From positions 1 through 64,000 of the forward strand of contig CAJOFR010000010.1 of assembly GCA_905234195.1 (NCBI GenBank): a DNA stretch of 64,000 bases. The letters run 5' to 3'. Shown here piece by piece: positions 48,059 through 56,452 of this stretch. Below the pieces are notes generated by a model that worked only from the letters and a program-made list of their open reading frames with translations, made no database searches and was not told where the DNA came from. Numbering within the stretch: position 1 is the stretch's first letter; each line of letters starts with the position of its first letter. The stretch is from an uncultured Selenomonadaceae bacterium (GTDB lineage Bacteria > Bacillota > Negativicutes > Selenomonadales > Selenomonadaceae). A program made the translations under genes and the position numbers.

Positions 48059-48955
48059 TTGGTAAATAAATTTTCCATTGCTGAATTACGAGCGGGACTT
48101 GAGGCGGTAGCTGAAGAGTACGACAAAAGAGGAGGAGAGCCCTTAAACGTCGTCATTGTTGGCGGGGCGGCGGCAGTTTTTAATTTTTCTTTCTACCCCG
48201 AAGCGAATGATATAGATTATCTTCCCGAAAAATCATCGCCGCTGCTCGAAGAATGCATCGCCGCCGCAGGTGCGCGGCTGGATTTCAGAGAGGGGTGGAT
48301 GAACGAACAAAGCAGTTATCTTCAGGAAAAATATGCGGCGGGTGACAGGGAAAATTTTTTCAGCGGCTCAATCCCCCTGCCGATAAAATCCGAGAGAATT
48401 TTTTTTCGCGCGCAAGGTCTTGAGTGGTACTTGGCGATAAAATTGCGCGCCTTTCGCCGCTATCGTCACGACGCGACTGATATACTCGGATTGATGTTGG
48501 AAAAACGTTCGCAAGGTCAAGAAATAACTGCAAAATATCTTGAAGGATGCTACAACAAATTTTATGGCATGGCTCGTACGCCGATAACTGAAGCTACAGA
48601 ATTTCTTGCGACGTTGGACGATTGCCCGGACCTTGAAAAATTGCGGCAACTTTATTTTTTGGAGGAAAGGTATCAGCAAAAAATTTACGATAAGTTTACA
48701 CTTTTTCTTTTAAACAAAGTCGATAAGGAAGTCTGGAAAGAAATAGTGCGTTATCATTTTCGGTTTTGGACATCTGCGGAAGATATTCGCAAAACTTTTG
48801 AAGAATTCGATATTAAAGCCGGCGAACGCGCAATTAAAAATGTCGCCGATTGCATTTTTCCTTTCGTTTATAAATTGTCCGCTGAAGAATTTTTGGCAGA
48901 GCCGGTAGAAAATTTGTTAATGCGGCAACACAAAAAAATTTCGAGGAGACTCTAA
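48059..48955 (+). CDS. Nucleotidyltransferase-like (DUF6036-type) protein
   Basis: LNVVIVGGAAAVFNFSFYPEANDIDYLPE; LAIKLRAFRRYRHDATDI. Confidence 0.55.
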   Translation: MVNKFSIAELRAGLEAVAEEYDKRGGEPLNVVIVGGAAAVFNFSFYPEANDIDYLPEKSSPLLEECIAAAGARLDFREGWMNEQSSYLQEKYAAGDRENFFSGSIPLPIKSERIFFRAQGLEWYLAIKLRAFRRYRHDATDILGLMLEKRSQGQEITAKYLEGCYNKFYGMARTPITEATEFLATLDDCPDLEKLRQLYFLEERYQQKIYDKFTLFLLNKVDKEVWKEIVRYHFRFWTSAEDIRKTFEEFDIKAGERAIKNVADCIFPFVYKLSAEEFLAEPVENLLMRQHKKISRRL

Positions 48956-49028
48956 AAAAAATCTTTTTCGGCGTATAATGTGTAGGGAAATAAAAATTCC
49001 CGACAAAAAATTTTAGGAGGGATTTGTT

Positions 49029-49157
49029 ATGGATTTTGGAGGTAAAAAAATTTCCCGCGAAGTCCTGGAAAAGCTGGCTAAGTGTCAGTCTGAAGAAGAA
49101 GTCATCGCGTTGGCGAAGGAAAGCAAAGGCTTTTATGGGCGAAGTGGAAAATTTTGA
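49029..49157 (+). CDS. Nif11-like RiPP precursor copy 1, leader N-half
   Basis: MDFGGKKISREVLEKLAKCQSEEEVIALAKE; continues in another frame. Confidence 0.6.
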   Translation: MDFGGKKISREVLEKLAKCQSEEEVIALAKESKGFYGRSGKF

Positions 49158-49221
49158 ACTCAAGGAAGAAGATCTCGGAAAGGTCGCGGGCGGCGGTTCG
49201 GCATGCTGGTTTAACAGTTGA
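49135..49221 (+). CDS. Nif11-like RiPP precursor copy 1, leader C-half plus core
   Basis: MGEVENFELKEEDLGKVAGG | GSACWFNS. Confidence 0.6.
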   Translation: MGEVENFELKEEDLGKVAGGGSACWFNS

Positions 49222-49267
49222 CGACGCTCCGACGCGGCAACGCAAAAATTTTCAGGAGGGATTAGTT

Positions 49268-49381
49268 ATGGATTTTGGAGGCAAAAAAATTTCCCGCGAA
49301 GTCCTGGAAAAGCTGGCTAAGTGTCAGTCTGAAGAAGAAGTCATCGCGTTGGCGAAGGAAAACGGCGTAGAGATCCGCTGA
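49268..49381 (+). CDS. Nif11-like RiPP precursor copy 2, leader N-half
   Basis: MDFGGKKISREVLEKLAKCQSEEEVIALAKENGVEIR. Confidence 0.6.
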   Translation: MDFGGKKISREVLEKLAKCQSEEEVIALAKENGVEIR

Positions 49382-49397
49382 ACAGGCAAAAGCTTTT

Positions 49398-49538
49398 ATG
49401 GGCGAAGTGGAAAATTTTGAACTCAACGAAGAAGATCTCAAAAAGGTCGCGGGCGGTTACTGCAACGACTGCTTTGACGACGAATACTGCGAATGTTACA
49501 ACCCAAACTGTGTGGTCTATTATGATAGTGGTAGTTGA
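49398..49538 (+). CDS. Nif11-like RiPP precursor copy 2, leader C-half plus Cys-rich core
   Basis: MGEVENFELNEEDLKKVAGG | YCNDCFDDEYCECYNPNCVVYYDSGS. Confidence 0.65.
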   Translation: MGEVENFELNEEDLKKVAGGYCNDCFDDEYCECYNPNCVVYYDSGS

Positions 49539-49592
49539 CGACGTTTCGGCGCGGCAATAAAAAATAGGAAGTACTTCCCCAAAAAAAAATCA

Positions 49593-49625
49593 GCTCGACA
49601 AAAATTTTTGCCGAGTCTTTTTTTA
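49593..49625 (+). terminator. Terminator after the RiPP precursors
   Basis: CTCGACAAAAATTTTTGCCGAG followed by T-run. Confidence 0.65.
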
Positions 49626-49653
49626 TTTTATGGTCGTGGAAAATTTTTTGACG

Positions 49654-50622
49654 TTAAAAATTTACGACGTTGACAGGTTTTCCGGAAAGAAAAGCTTTGA
49701 GATTGTCGACGGCGATTTTCATGAGCCGCGCGCGCGATTCTTTCGGTGCCCAAGAAATATGCGGGGTAATAATACAATTTTTCGCGCCCAAGAGCGGATT
49801 ATCTCCTCTAATCGGTTCGGTTGAAACGACGTCGAGACCTGCGGCATAAACTTTTCCGCTGTCGAGAGCCGCGCGCAGATCTTCTTCAACAATCAGCTGC
49901 CCGCGACTGTTGTTAATGATAATCACGCCGTCTTTCATTTTCGCAATGTTGTCCTTGTTGATAATTCCCTGCGTCGACGGGAACAGCGGGCAGTGCAAAG
50001 CAATTACGTCAGACGTTTTGAAAAGTTCGTCGAGCTCCACAAAAGTGCAGTCTTCAGTTTTCGTGCCGACTTCGCGCATTGCGTCGAAGGCAATGACATT
50101 CATGCCGAGAGCCCGCGCAAGTTTTCCGGTAGTCTGCCCGATTCTGCCGTAGCCGATAATTCCAATCGTCTTGCCGGCAAGTTCAATCAGCGGATAATCC
50201 CAAAAGCACCAGTCGTCATTATTTTCCCAGCGTCCTTCGTGAACGGCTTTGTTGTGGTGACCGACGTGGTGGCAAATTTCCAGGAGCAGAGCTATTGCAA
50301 ATTGAGCGACAGCCGTCGTGCCGTAAGTGGGGATGTTGCAGACGGGAATTTTTTTTATTTTCGCGGTTTCCACGTCGACAACATTATAACCCGTCGCCAA
50401 AACTCCGACGTACTTAATATTTTTGCAGGCGTCGAAAATTTTTTTGGTGACCGGCGTTTTGTTGGTAATGACAATCTCCGCGTCTCCGATACGCTCAATA
50501 ATTTCAGCTTCGTCCGTCAAGGAAGTGCGCTCGTAAATTTTGCACTCGCCGAGATTTTCTAAGGCGTCCCAGCTCAAATCTCCGGGGTTAAGCGTGTAGC
50601 CGTCCAGGACAACAATTTTCAT
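49654..50622 (-). CDS. D-2-hydroxyacid dehydrogenase
   Basis: GKTIGIIGYGRIGQTTGKLARALGMNVIAFD; GVIIINNSRGQLIVEEDLRAALDSGKVYAAGLDV. Confidence 0.92.
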   Translation of the reverse strand: MKIVVLDGYTLNPGDLSWDALENLGECKIYERTSLTDEAEIIERIGDAEIVITNKTPVTKKIFDACKNIKYVGVLATGYNVVDVETAKIKKIPVCNIPTYGTTAVAQFAIALLLEICHHVGHHNKAVHEGRWENNDDWCFWDYPLIELAGKTIGIIGYGRIGQTTGKLARALGMNVIAFDAMREVGTKTEDCTFVELDELFKTSDVIALHCPLFPSTQGIINKDNIAKMKDGVIIINNSRGQLIVEEDLRAALDSGKVYAAGLDVVSTEPIRGDNPLLGAKNCIITPHISWAPKESRARLMKIAVDNLKAFLSGKPVNVVNF

Positions 50623-50634
50623 CGTGGAATCTCC

Positions 50635-51075
50635 TCAATTTTCTAGAGCCATAATTTTATTCACGCGGCGCGCATGACGCCCGCCCTCAAATTCCGTCGT
50701 AATCCACGCGCGAACAATTTCGCCCGCCGGTCCGAAACCGACGACCCTGCCGCCCATTGCCAAAACATTTGCGTTGTTGTGCTCACGAGATTTTTTCGCG
50801 GAATAGACGTCGTTGCAGAGCGCGCAGCGGATGCCTTTAATTTTGTTCGCCGCCATAGAAATACCAATGCCCGTGCCGCAGAGGACGATACCGCGTTCAG
50901 AGTTGCCGCTCGTGACTTCCGCGCAAACTTTTTCCGCAATGTCTGGATAATCGACGGATTCTTTGCCGAAAGTTCCCACGTCGTTAATGTCGATATCGCT
51001 GAACTCCGACAAAACTTTTTTGACTTCCTCTTTCAGTTCAACTGCTCCGTGATCGCTGCCAATAGTAATCCTCAT
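50635..51075 (-). CDS. rpiB: Ribose-5-phosphate isomerase B
   Basis: ITIGSDHGAVELKEEVKKVL; GIVLCGTGIGISMAANKIKGIRCALCNDVYSAKKSREHNNANVLAMGGRVVG. Confidence 0.95.
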   Translation of the reverse strand: MRITIGSDHGAVELKEEVKKVLSEFSDIDINDVGTFGKESVDYPDIAEKVCAEVTSGNSERGIVLCGTGIGISMAANKIKGIRCALCNDVYSAKKSREHNNANVLAMGGRVVGFGPAGEIVRAWITTEFEGGRHARRVNKIMALEN

Positions 51076-51749
51076 TTTTTTTCGCGTCCTTTCAAAATTT
51101 CTTTTAAAATCTGTACTGAACCGTTATCGAAAACAAACCTGACGTTCGTGTGCGCCGGAACAACTTCCTCAATTGTGTCGATTCTTACGGCGAGAGATTT
51201 TACCGGCTCGGCTACGGCATAATTAAACGCCTTGATAAATTCCTCGTCGAAGTGCAACCAATTCCGAATCTGCATGCGAAGACTTTCCTCGTCGACGCGA
51301 TAATTTTTTTCGATTTTGTCGAGACCGCTACCAATTTCGTCGAACAAAACGAAATCTCCAAAAACTTTGTAAGTAGTCTTCGGCATCATCGCGAGAAAAT
51401 CTTTCAGTGGAACTTTTTCCTCTTCGTTCACGTAACTGATATGAATGTCCTCGTAATTCGGCGCGCTGTAAAATTCTGCGTCGTCGAGTTGGTCATAAGC
51501 TTCGCAAATATCGGCGTACCAATCGTCAAGGCTGCGTTTGTTTGTATTATAATACCAAATTTCTTCGTGTTTGTCATCTTTCGGCTTGACAGGCAAACTG
51601 ATTGCAATTTCTTTTTTGTCGTCGCGGTAAGTCAAATAATAACTGTCGTCGAGAATAAAAAACAAATCACGCCCCGCAGAAGTTTTCAGGTGAACGAAGT
51701 GCACGCCCCTGCCGCGATATTCGTCAAGCAACTTTTCAAAATCTTTCAA
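51072..51749 (-). CDS. Protein of unknown function
   Basis: 225-aa ORF overlapping the rpiB start; no family recognised. Confidence 0.6.
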   Translation of the reverse strand: MKDFEKLLDEYRGRGVHFVHLKTSAGRDLFFILDDSYYLTYRDDKKEIAISLPVKPKDDKHEEIWYYNTNKRSLDDWYADICEAYDQLDDAEFYSAPNYEDIHISYVNEEEKVPLKDFLAMMPKTTYKVFGDFVLFDEIGSGLDKIEKNYRVDEESLRMQIRNWLHFDEEFIKAFNYAVAEPVKSLAVRIDTIEEVVPAHTNVRFVFDNGSVQILKEILKGREKK

Positions 51750-51773
51750 GTCAATCAGCTCCTCGATAAAAAT

Positions 51774-53060
51774 TTAAACTAAATATCTAAAGTAAACATA
51801 GACGGTAGCCATGACGATTGTCAAAATCATAATGGGAAAACCGACTTTGAAATAATCAATGAAAGTTATGCGAACGCCGCGATCCGCCGCCAGCCCCGCA
51901 ACAATTAAATTCGCGGACGCCCCGACAAGTGTTCCGTTGCCGCCGAGACACGCGCCGAGTGCCAGGCTCCACCAAATCGGCTCCAGGTTTGAAACGCCCA
52001 TCGCGCCCATATTTTGAATCAGCGGGATCATTGTCGCGACGAAGGGAATATTATCGAGCACCGAAGAAACTATCGCGCTCAACCAAATCACCAGGAGGGA
52101 AGTTGCAGTGACGTCGCCGCCGGTAATTTCCACAGCCGCCTTTGCAAGTTTGCCGATAACTCCCACTTCGATTAAGCCGCCGACCGCGATAAAAAGTCCT
52201 ATGAAGAAAAATATTGTTGCCCATTCGACTTTAGATTTCATTGTGGATTCAACTAAATGATGTCCGCCGCCCGCCAGCAACAGCAACAAAAATCCTCCTG
52301 CCAATGCCATTAACGAAGACTCGACGTGGTGAAGTTGGTGCGTGAAAAATCCCAAAATCGTCAAGCCCAAAACGAACAACGCCTTGTTCAAAAGTTTTTT
52401 GTCCTTCAGCGCGGCGTACTCGTCCATTTTCATTAATTCCTTTTGCAGTTCCGGGCGCGTCGACAATTCTTTTTTGTAGAGGAACTCGAAAATAAAAATC
52501 ACGACGACCATTTGAATCACGACGATTGGCGCGAGGTTTTGGATAAACGCCATGAACGTCAATTCTTTTACCGCGCTGCCTATCATGATATTTGGCGGGT
52601 CTCCTATCAAAGTGGCAGTGCCTCCGATATTCGACGCCATTATTTGCGTCAGCAGGAAGGGCATCGGATTTAATTCGAGCTGTTTGGTTATGCTGAAGGT
52701 CACCGGCACCATGAGCAAAACTGTCGTGACGTTATCGAGGAACGCCGAAAAAACCGCCGTGATTATTCCGAGATAAGTTAGAATTTTTTTAGGTTCGGCG
52801 TTAGCTTTTTTTGCCGCCCAAATTGCCACGAAGTCGAAAAGTCCCGTGTGGCTCGTCACGCCAACCAAAATCATCATGCCCGTTAAAAGTCCCAGCGTGT
52901 TGAAGTCAATGTGGTGAATTGCCTCCTCTTGTGAAAGTATCCCCAGCAACATCATCAAGACTGCGCCGATCATTGCGGCAACTGTCCTGTGGATTTTTTC
53001 CGAGACGATTACCGCGTACATTACGATAAAAATTCCGCCGGCTATAATTTCCAAAATCAT
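51774..53060 (-). CDS. ArsB/NhaD-type ion transporter superfamily permease
   Basis: DNVTTVLLMVPVTFSI; ASNIGGTATLIGDPPNIMIGSAV; LDNIPFVATMIPLI; GANLIVAGLAA. Confidence 0.9.
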   Translation of the reverse strand: MILEIIAGGIFIVMYAVIVSEKIHRTVAAMIGAVLMMLLGILSQEEAIHHIDFNTLGLLTGMMILVGVTSHTGLFDFVAIWAAKKANAEPKKILTYLGIITAVFSAFLDNVTTVLLMVPVTFSITKQLELNPMPFLLTQIMASNIGGTATLIGDPPNIMIGSAVKELTFMAFIQNLAPIVVIQMVVVIFIFEFLYKKELSTRPELQKELMKMDEYAALKDKKLLNKALFVLGLTILGFFTHQLHHVESSLMALAGGFLLLLLAGGGHHLVESTMKSKVEWATIFFFIGLFIAVGGLIEVGVIGKLAKAAVEITGGDVTATSLLVIWLSAIVSSVLDNIPFVATMIPLIQNMGAMGVSNLEPIWWSLALGACLGGNGTLVGASANLIVAGLAADRGVRITFIDYFKVGFPIMILTIVMATVYVYFRYLV

Positions 53061-53137
53061 CTCCTCCTTAAAATAAAGTTAAAGCGGTCGGCAACGAAAA
53101 AATTTTTTCCGCAACCAACCGCCTTTCCTAGTTTTGT

Positions 53138-53213
53138 AGTGTAAAGGGTCAAGGGGAAAGTTTTTTAACGCTTATCCCTTAACGCTTTTCCCTTACCACT
53201 TATCCCTTGAATT
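53138..53213. repeat. Period-7 inverted-arm repeat, locus C (partly translated in the SDR C-terminus)
   Basis: aagggtcaaggggaaag / tttttta / cgcttat cccttaa cgctttt cccttac cacttat cccttga. Confidence 0.65.
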
Positions 53214-53977
53214 AATCCATGTGGGAGGCCGCCGTTAATGTCAATGTCTTCGCCGGTGATATAGCCCGCTTCTTTGGAGGCGAGGAAAACAATCGGACCC
53301 GCAACCTCAAAAACTTCGCCGATACGTTTCATTGGAATTTCTTGCGCCAATTTTATATCGTCTTCTTCGGTGCCGTTCATGTTCTTGCGAATGTCGGTAT
53401 TAATCGCGCCGGGGCAAACGCAGTTGACGGTAATTCCATATTCCGCGACTTCGCGAGCAAGATTTTTCGAGAAACCGAGCAACGCCGCCTTAGACGCGCT
53501 GTAATGTGCGCCGCCGAAAACTCCGCCGCCGCGTTTTGCAGAAACGCTGGACAAGCTGACGATACGCCCGTATTTCGCCTCTTTCATGACTTCGACGACG
53601 GCTTTCGTGATGAGGAAGGTGCCGAACATGTTGACGTTGAAAACGCGTTTCATGTCGTCAAGTGTCATGTCGTGGACGGTGACGCGCTGGGTGATACCCG
53701 CGTTGTTTACGAGCACGTCGATTTTTCCGTATTTATCCTTGACGTTTTTAACGAACTCGTTGACGGATTTTTCGTCGGCGATATTCAAAACAAAACCGTC
53801 CGCCTTGTAGCCCGCCGCCTTAATTTCGGCGACAGTGTCCTTGCAACCCTGCTCATTCATGTCAGCGATAATAACATTTGCGCCCGCCTCCGCGAACATG
53901 TTAGCAATGCCGCGACCGATACCGCGCTTTGAACCCGAACCTGTAACAATAACAACCTGATCTTTGAAATCGAACAT
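53165..53977 (-). CDS. SDR family oxidoreductase
   Basis: VIVTGSGSKRGIGRGIANMFAEAGANVII; LVNNAGITQ; YSASKAALLGFSKNLAREVAEYGITVNCVCPG. Confidence 0.93.
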   Translation of the reverse strand: MFDFKDQVVIVTGSGSKRGIGRGIANMFAEAGANVIIADMNEQGCKDTVAEIKAAGYKADGFVLNIADEKSVNEFVKNVKDKYGKIDVLVNNAGITQRVTVHDMTLDDMKRVFNVNMFGTFLITKAVVEVMKEAKYGRIVSLSSVSAKRGGGVFGGAHYSASKAALLGFSKNLAREVAEYGITVNCVCPGAINTDIRKNMNGTEEDDIKLAQEIPMKRIGEVFEVAGPIVFLASKEAGYITGEDIDINGGLPHGLIQGISGKGKALRDKR

Positions 53978-54034
53978 TTAAAATTACATCCTAAGAATTT
54001 TATTCACATAATTTCAAATTTCAACCACCTTGAT

Positions 54035-54950
54035 TTACTGCAGGGCTTTTGCGGCGTCGACAATCCCTTCCACGGTGATTCCGTTTTTGGCAAGCAGTCT
54101 TTCGTAAGGCGCGGACTCACCAAATTGATCTTGAATACCAATGCGCTTGACTTTGCCCTTGCCCATTTCGGCGACGATTTCGCAGACGCCGGAGCCGAGC
54201 CCGTTCAAAATATTGTGGTCTTCGACGGTGACAATCTTGCCGATTTTTTCCACGCAGTCTTTCACCGCGTCGACGTCAAGCGGCTTAATCGTGTGCATAT
54301 CGAGAACTTTCGCGGAAATATTTTCTTCGGCGAGTTTCTTAGCCGCCTCCATAGCCAGACAAACCGTGTCACCGTTCGCAATAATCGCAACGTCCTTGCC
54401 GTCCTGCACGAGATGCGCCTTTCCAATTTCAAACTCAACATTCTCGTCGTAGATAACGGGCATTGCGTCGCGGGTAAAGCGAATAAAAGCAGGTCCGTTC
54501 AGTTCAGCAACGGCACGCGTCAATTTTTTCGCCGCCCAATAATCCGCCGGCATAATAACCGTCATGTTCGGGATAGTGCGCAAAACGCCCATGTCCTCTA
54601 TCGCTTGATGACTTGCGCCGTCGTTCGCCGGAGTCAATCCGCCGTGCGAGCAAGCAATTTTCACGTTCAGTTTCGGGTACGCAATTTCCTGACGAATCAT
54701 TTCACACATGCGCAACGAGCCGAAAACCGCGTAGGTCACGACGAAGGGAATTTTCCCGCAGGTAGCCATACCCGCCGCGACGCCCGCCGCATTCTGTTCA
54801 GCGATACCAACGTTAATGTGTTGCGCGGGCAGGGCTTTTCTGAAACCGTCACTCTTGCAAGATTTCCCTATATCCGCCGATATTTTTATTTTCCTTGCCG
54901 AGTGCGATAATCTCTTCGCCGAAACCGTTTCGAGTTGCAATTTTTTCCAT
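54035..54950 (-). pseudogene. Transketolase C-terminal subunit, frameshifted near the N-terminus
   Basis: Frame 1 MEKIATRNGFGEEIIALGKENKNI then frame 2 ADIGKSCKSDGFRKALPAQHINVGIAEQNAAGVAAGMA to the stop. Confidence 0.75.
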
Positions 54951-54967
54951 ATCATTCACTCCCATTT

Positions 54968-55031
54968 TTTAGTGATTGGGGATTAGCGTTTAGGGGTTAG
55001 AGAAAAAATTCTATCCCCCAATCCCTTAGTT
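54968..55031. repeat. Period-7 inverted-arm repeat, locus D
   Basis: ttagtgattggggattagcgtttaggggttag / agaaaaaattct / atcccccaatcccttag. Confidence 0.6.
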
Positions 55032-55679
55032 AAAAGAATAATCCGAATCGATGTCCTTAATCGCCTGTTCGTACTGCTCTTTGTTCGGAGCGACGCCGTG
55101 CCACGCCGCAATATTTTCCATGTAAGAAACACCCTTGCCCTTCGTCGTCTGCGCGAAAATGCATTTGGGCTTATGGTCGTGGCGCATTCTTATCGTGTCG
55201 AGCGTGCGAACAATCTGCGCCATGTCGTTGCCGTCAATGTTGTAGACGTCAAAGCCGAACGCCTCAAATTTGTCCATTTTCAGCGCGATAGCCATACCAA
55301 CCGCGCAGGCGAGACCTTGACCGAGCGAGCCTGTAGGAATATCGATACCCGGGCATTTCATGTTCGGGTGACCCTGCAGCGGCGAACCTTCCTTGCGAAG
55401 GGTGTGCAAAGTTTCTTCGGGGAAAAATCCGAGAGTGCCGAGAGCCGCGTACTAAATCGGGCAGACGTGACCTTTTGAAAGGACGAAACGGTCGCGGTCT
55501 TCCCACTTCGGATTTTTCGGATCCACATTCATTTCGCTGAAGTAGCACGCGGTGACAAAATCAGCCGCCGAAAGCGAGCCGCCCGGGTGTCCGGATTGCG
55601 CTTCGTAAATCATCGTCACGACTTTCTTGCACAAATCCTTAGCGATTGCCTTGAGTTCCTCAACGGTTTTTTTCTTCAT
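55026..55679 (-). pseudogene. Transketolase N-terminal subunit with an in-frame TAG
   Basis: MKKKTVEELKAIAKDLCKKVVTMIYEAQSGHPGGSLSAADF...[56 protein letters not shown]. Confidence 0.8.
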
Positions 55680-55726
55680 TAGTAAAAACCTCCTTAAAAA
55701 ATTTTCAACTTACAAAAACTAAAAAG

Positions 55727-56434
55727 TTAATCATTAAGTTCAGCTACAATTTCGGTGATAACGCCGCCGACTGATTCAAACTCAATCTTAGATTTCTTGT
55801 CGTCGCTGTAATAAGTGTACTCGACCTTATCGCGGCTGACGTCGACATCATCTGCGCGCCCGTAAGCATTGTTCAAAGAGTATTCGCTCATGCCGACAGA
55901 AATTCCGGCGGCGGTTTTAACGTCGTCAGTTTTCGCGGTAATTTTTTCAACTTTGTCGTTTTCGACTTCGACGACAAGCCCGTTTTTAAATCTCAAAGTG
56001 TCGCCGTTCGTCTCGACGGGATTGCTCAATGTAGACTTTGCAGTTTCGACGGCGATACCCGGCATAATTCCGCCCAAAGAAATATCGCGCGTCGTCTTCA
56101 TCTCACCGATTTTATTTGCCGCGCCCGAAGCTATCTCATTAACCTTATCATTGACTTTGTTCGCCGCGTTTTCGGCGTCCTGTTTCATTTTATCTGCAGT
56201 CTCGTCAACTTTTGCGGCGGCGTCATCTGCTGCCGCGCCGGCATCTTTTTTCATCTCGTCGACTTTATTTGCAGCATCCTTTTTGGTTTCGTCAACCTTC
56301 TGCTCAACTTTTTCGACGGCGGCATTTGCATTTTCCTTTGTGTCCTCAACGGGCTTGGGAGTTTGTCCGCAACCCGCCGAGAAAATCATTGCCGCGAAGA
56401 CCAACAACGCCAAAGTTTTTTTCATGATAACCAT
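55727..56434 (-). CDS. Lipoprotein with amphipathic K/D/A repeat region
   Basis: Lipobox IFSAGCGQ; repeated (K)VDETxxDAxxxVDEMKKDA; C-terminal IMPGIAVETAKS domain. Confidence 0.7.
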   Translation of the reverse strand: MVIMKKTLALLVFAAMIFSAGCGQTPKPVEDTKENANAAVEKVEQKVDETKKDAANKVDEMKKDAGAAADDAAAKVDETADKMKQDAENAANKVNDKVNEIASGAANKIGEMKTTRDISLGGIMPGIAVETAKSTLSNPVETNGDTLRFKNGLVVEVENDKVEKITAKTDDVKTAAGISVGMSEYSLNNAYGRADDVDVSRDKVEYTYYSDDKKSKIEFESVGGVITEIVAELND

Positions 56435-56452
56435 CCTCCTTAATTTTCCGCG

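Noticed and set aside
48059-48955. AbiEii-type abortive infection toxin
   Set aside because: Nucleotidyltransferase-like motif only; no AbiEi-like partner next to it, so not claimed.
55452-55454. In-frame TAG as pyrrolysine or recoded codon
   Set aside because: TAG terminates other genes in the window, and the partner subunit is also disrupted, which favours decay.
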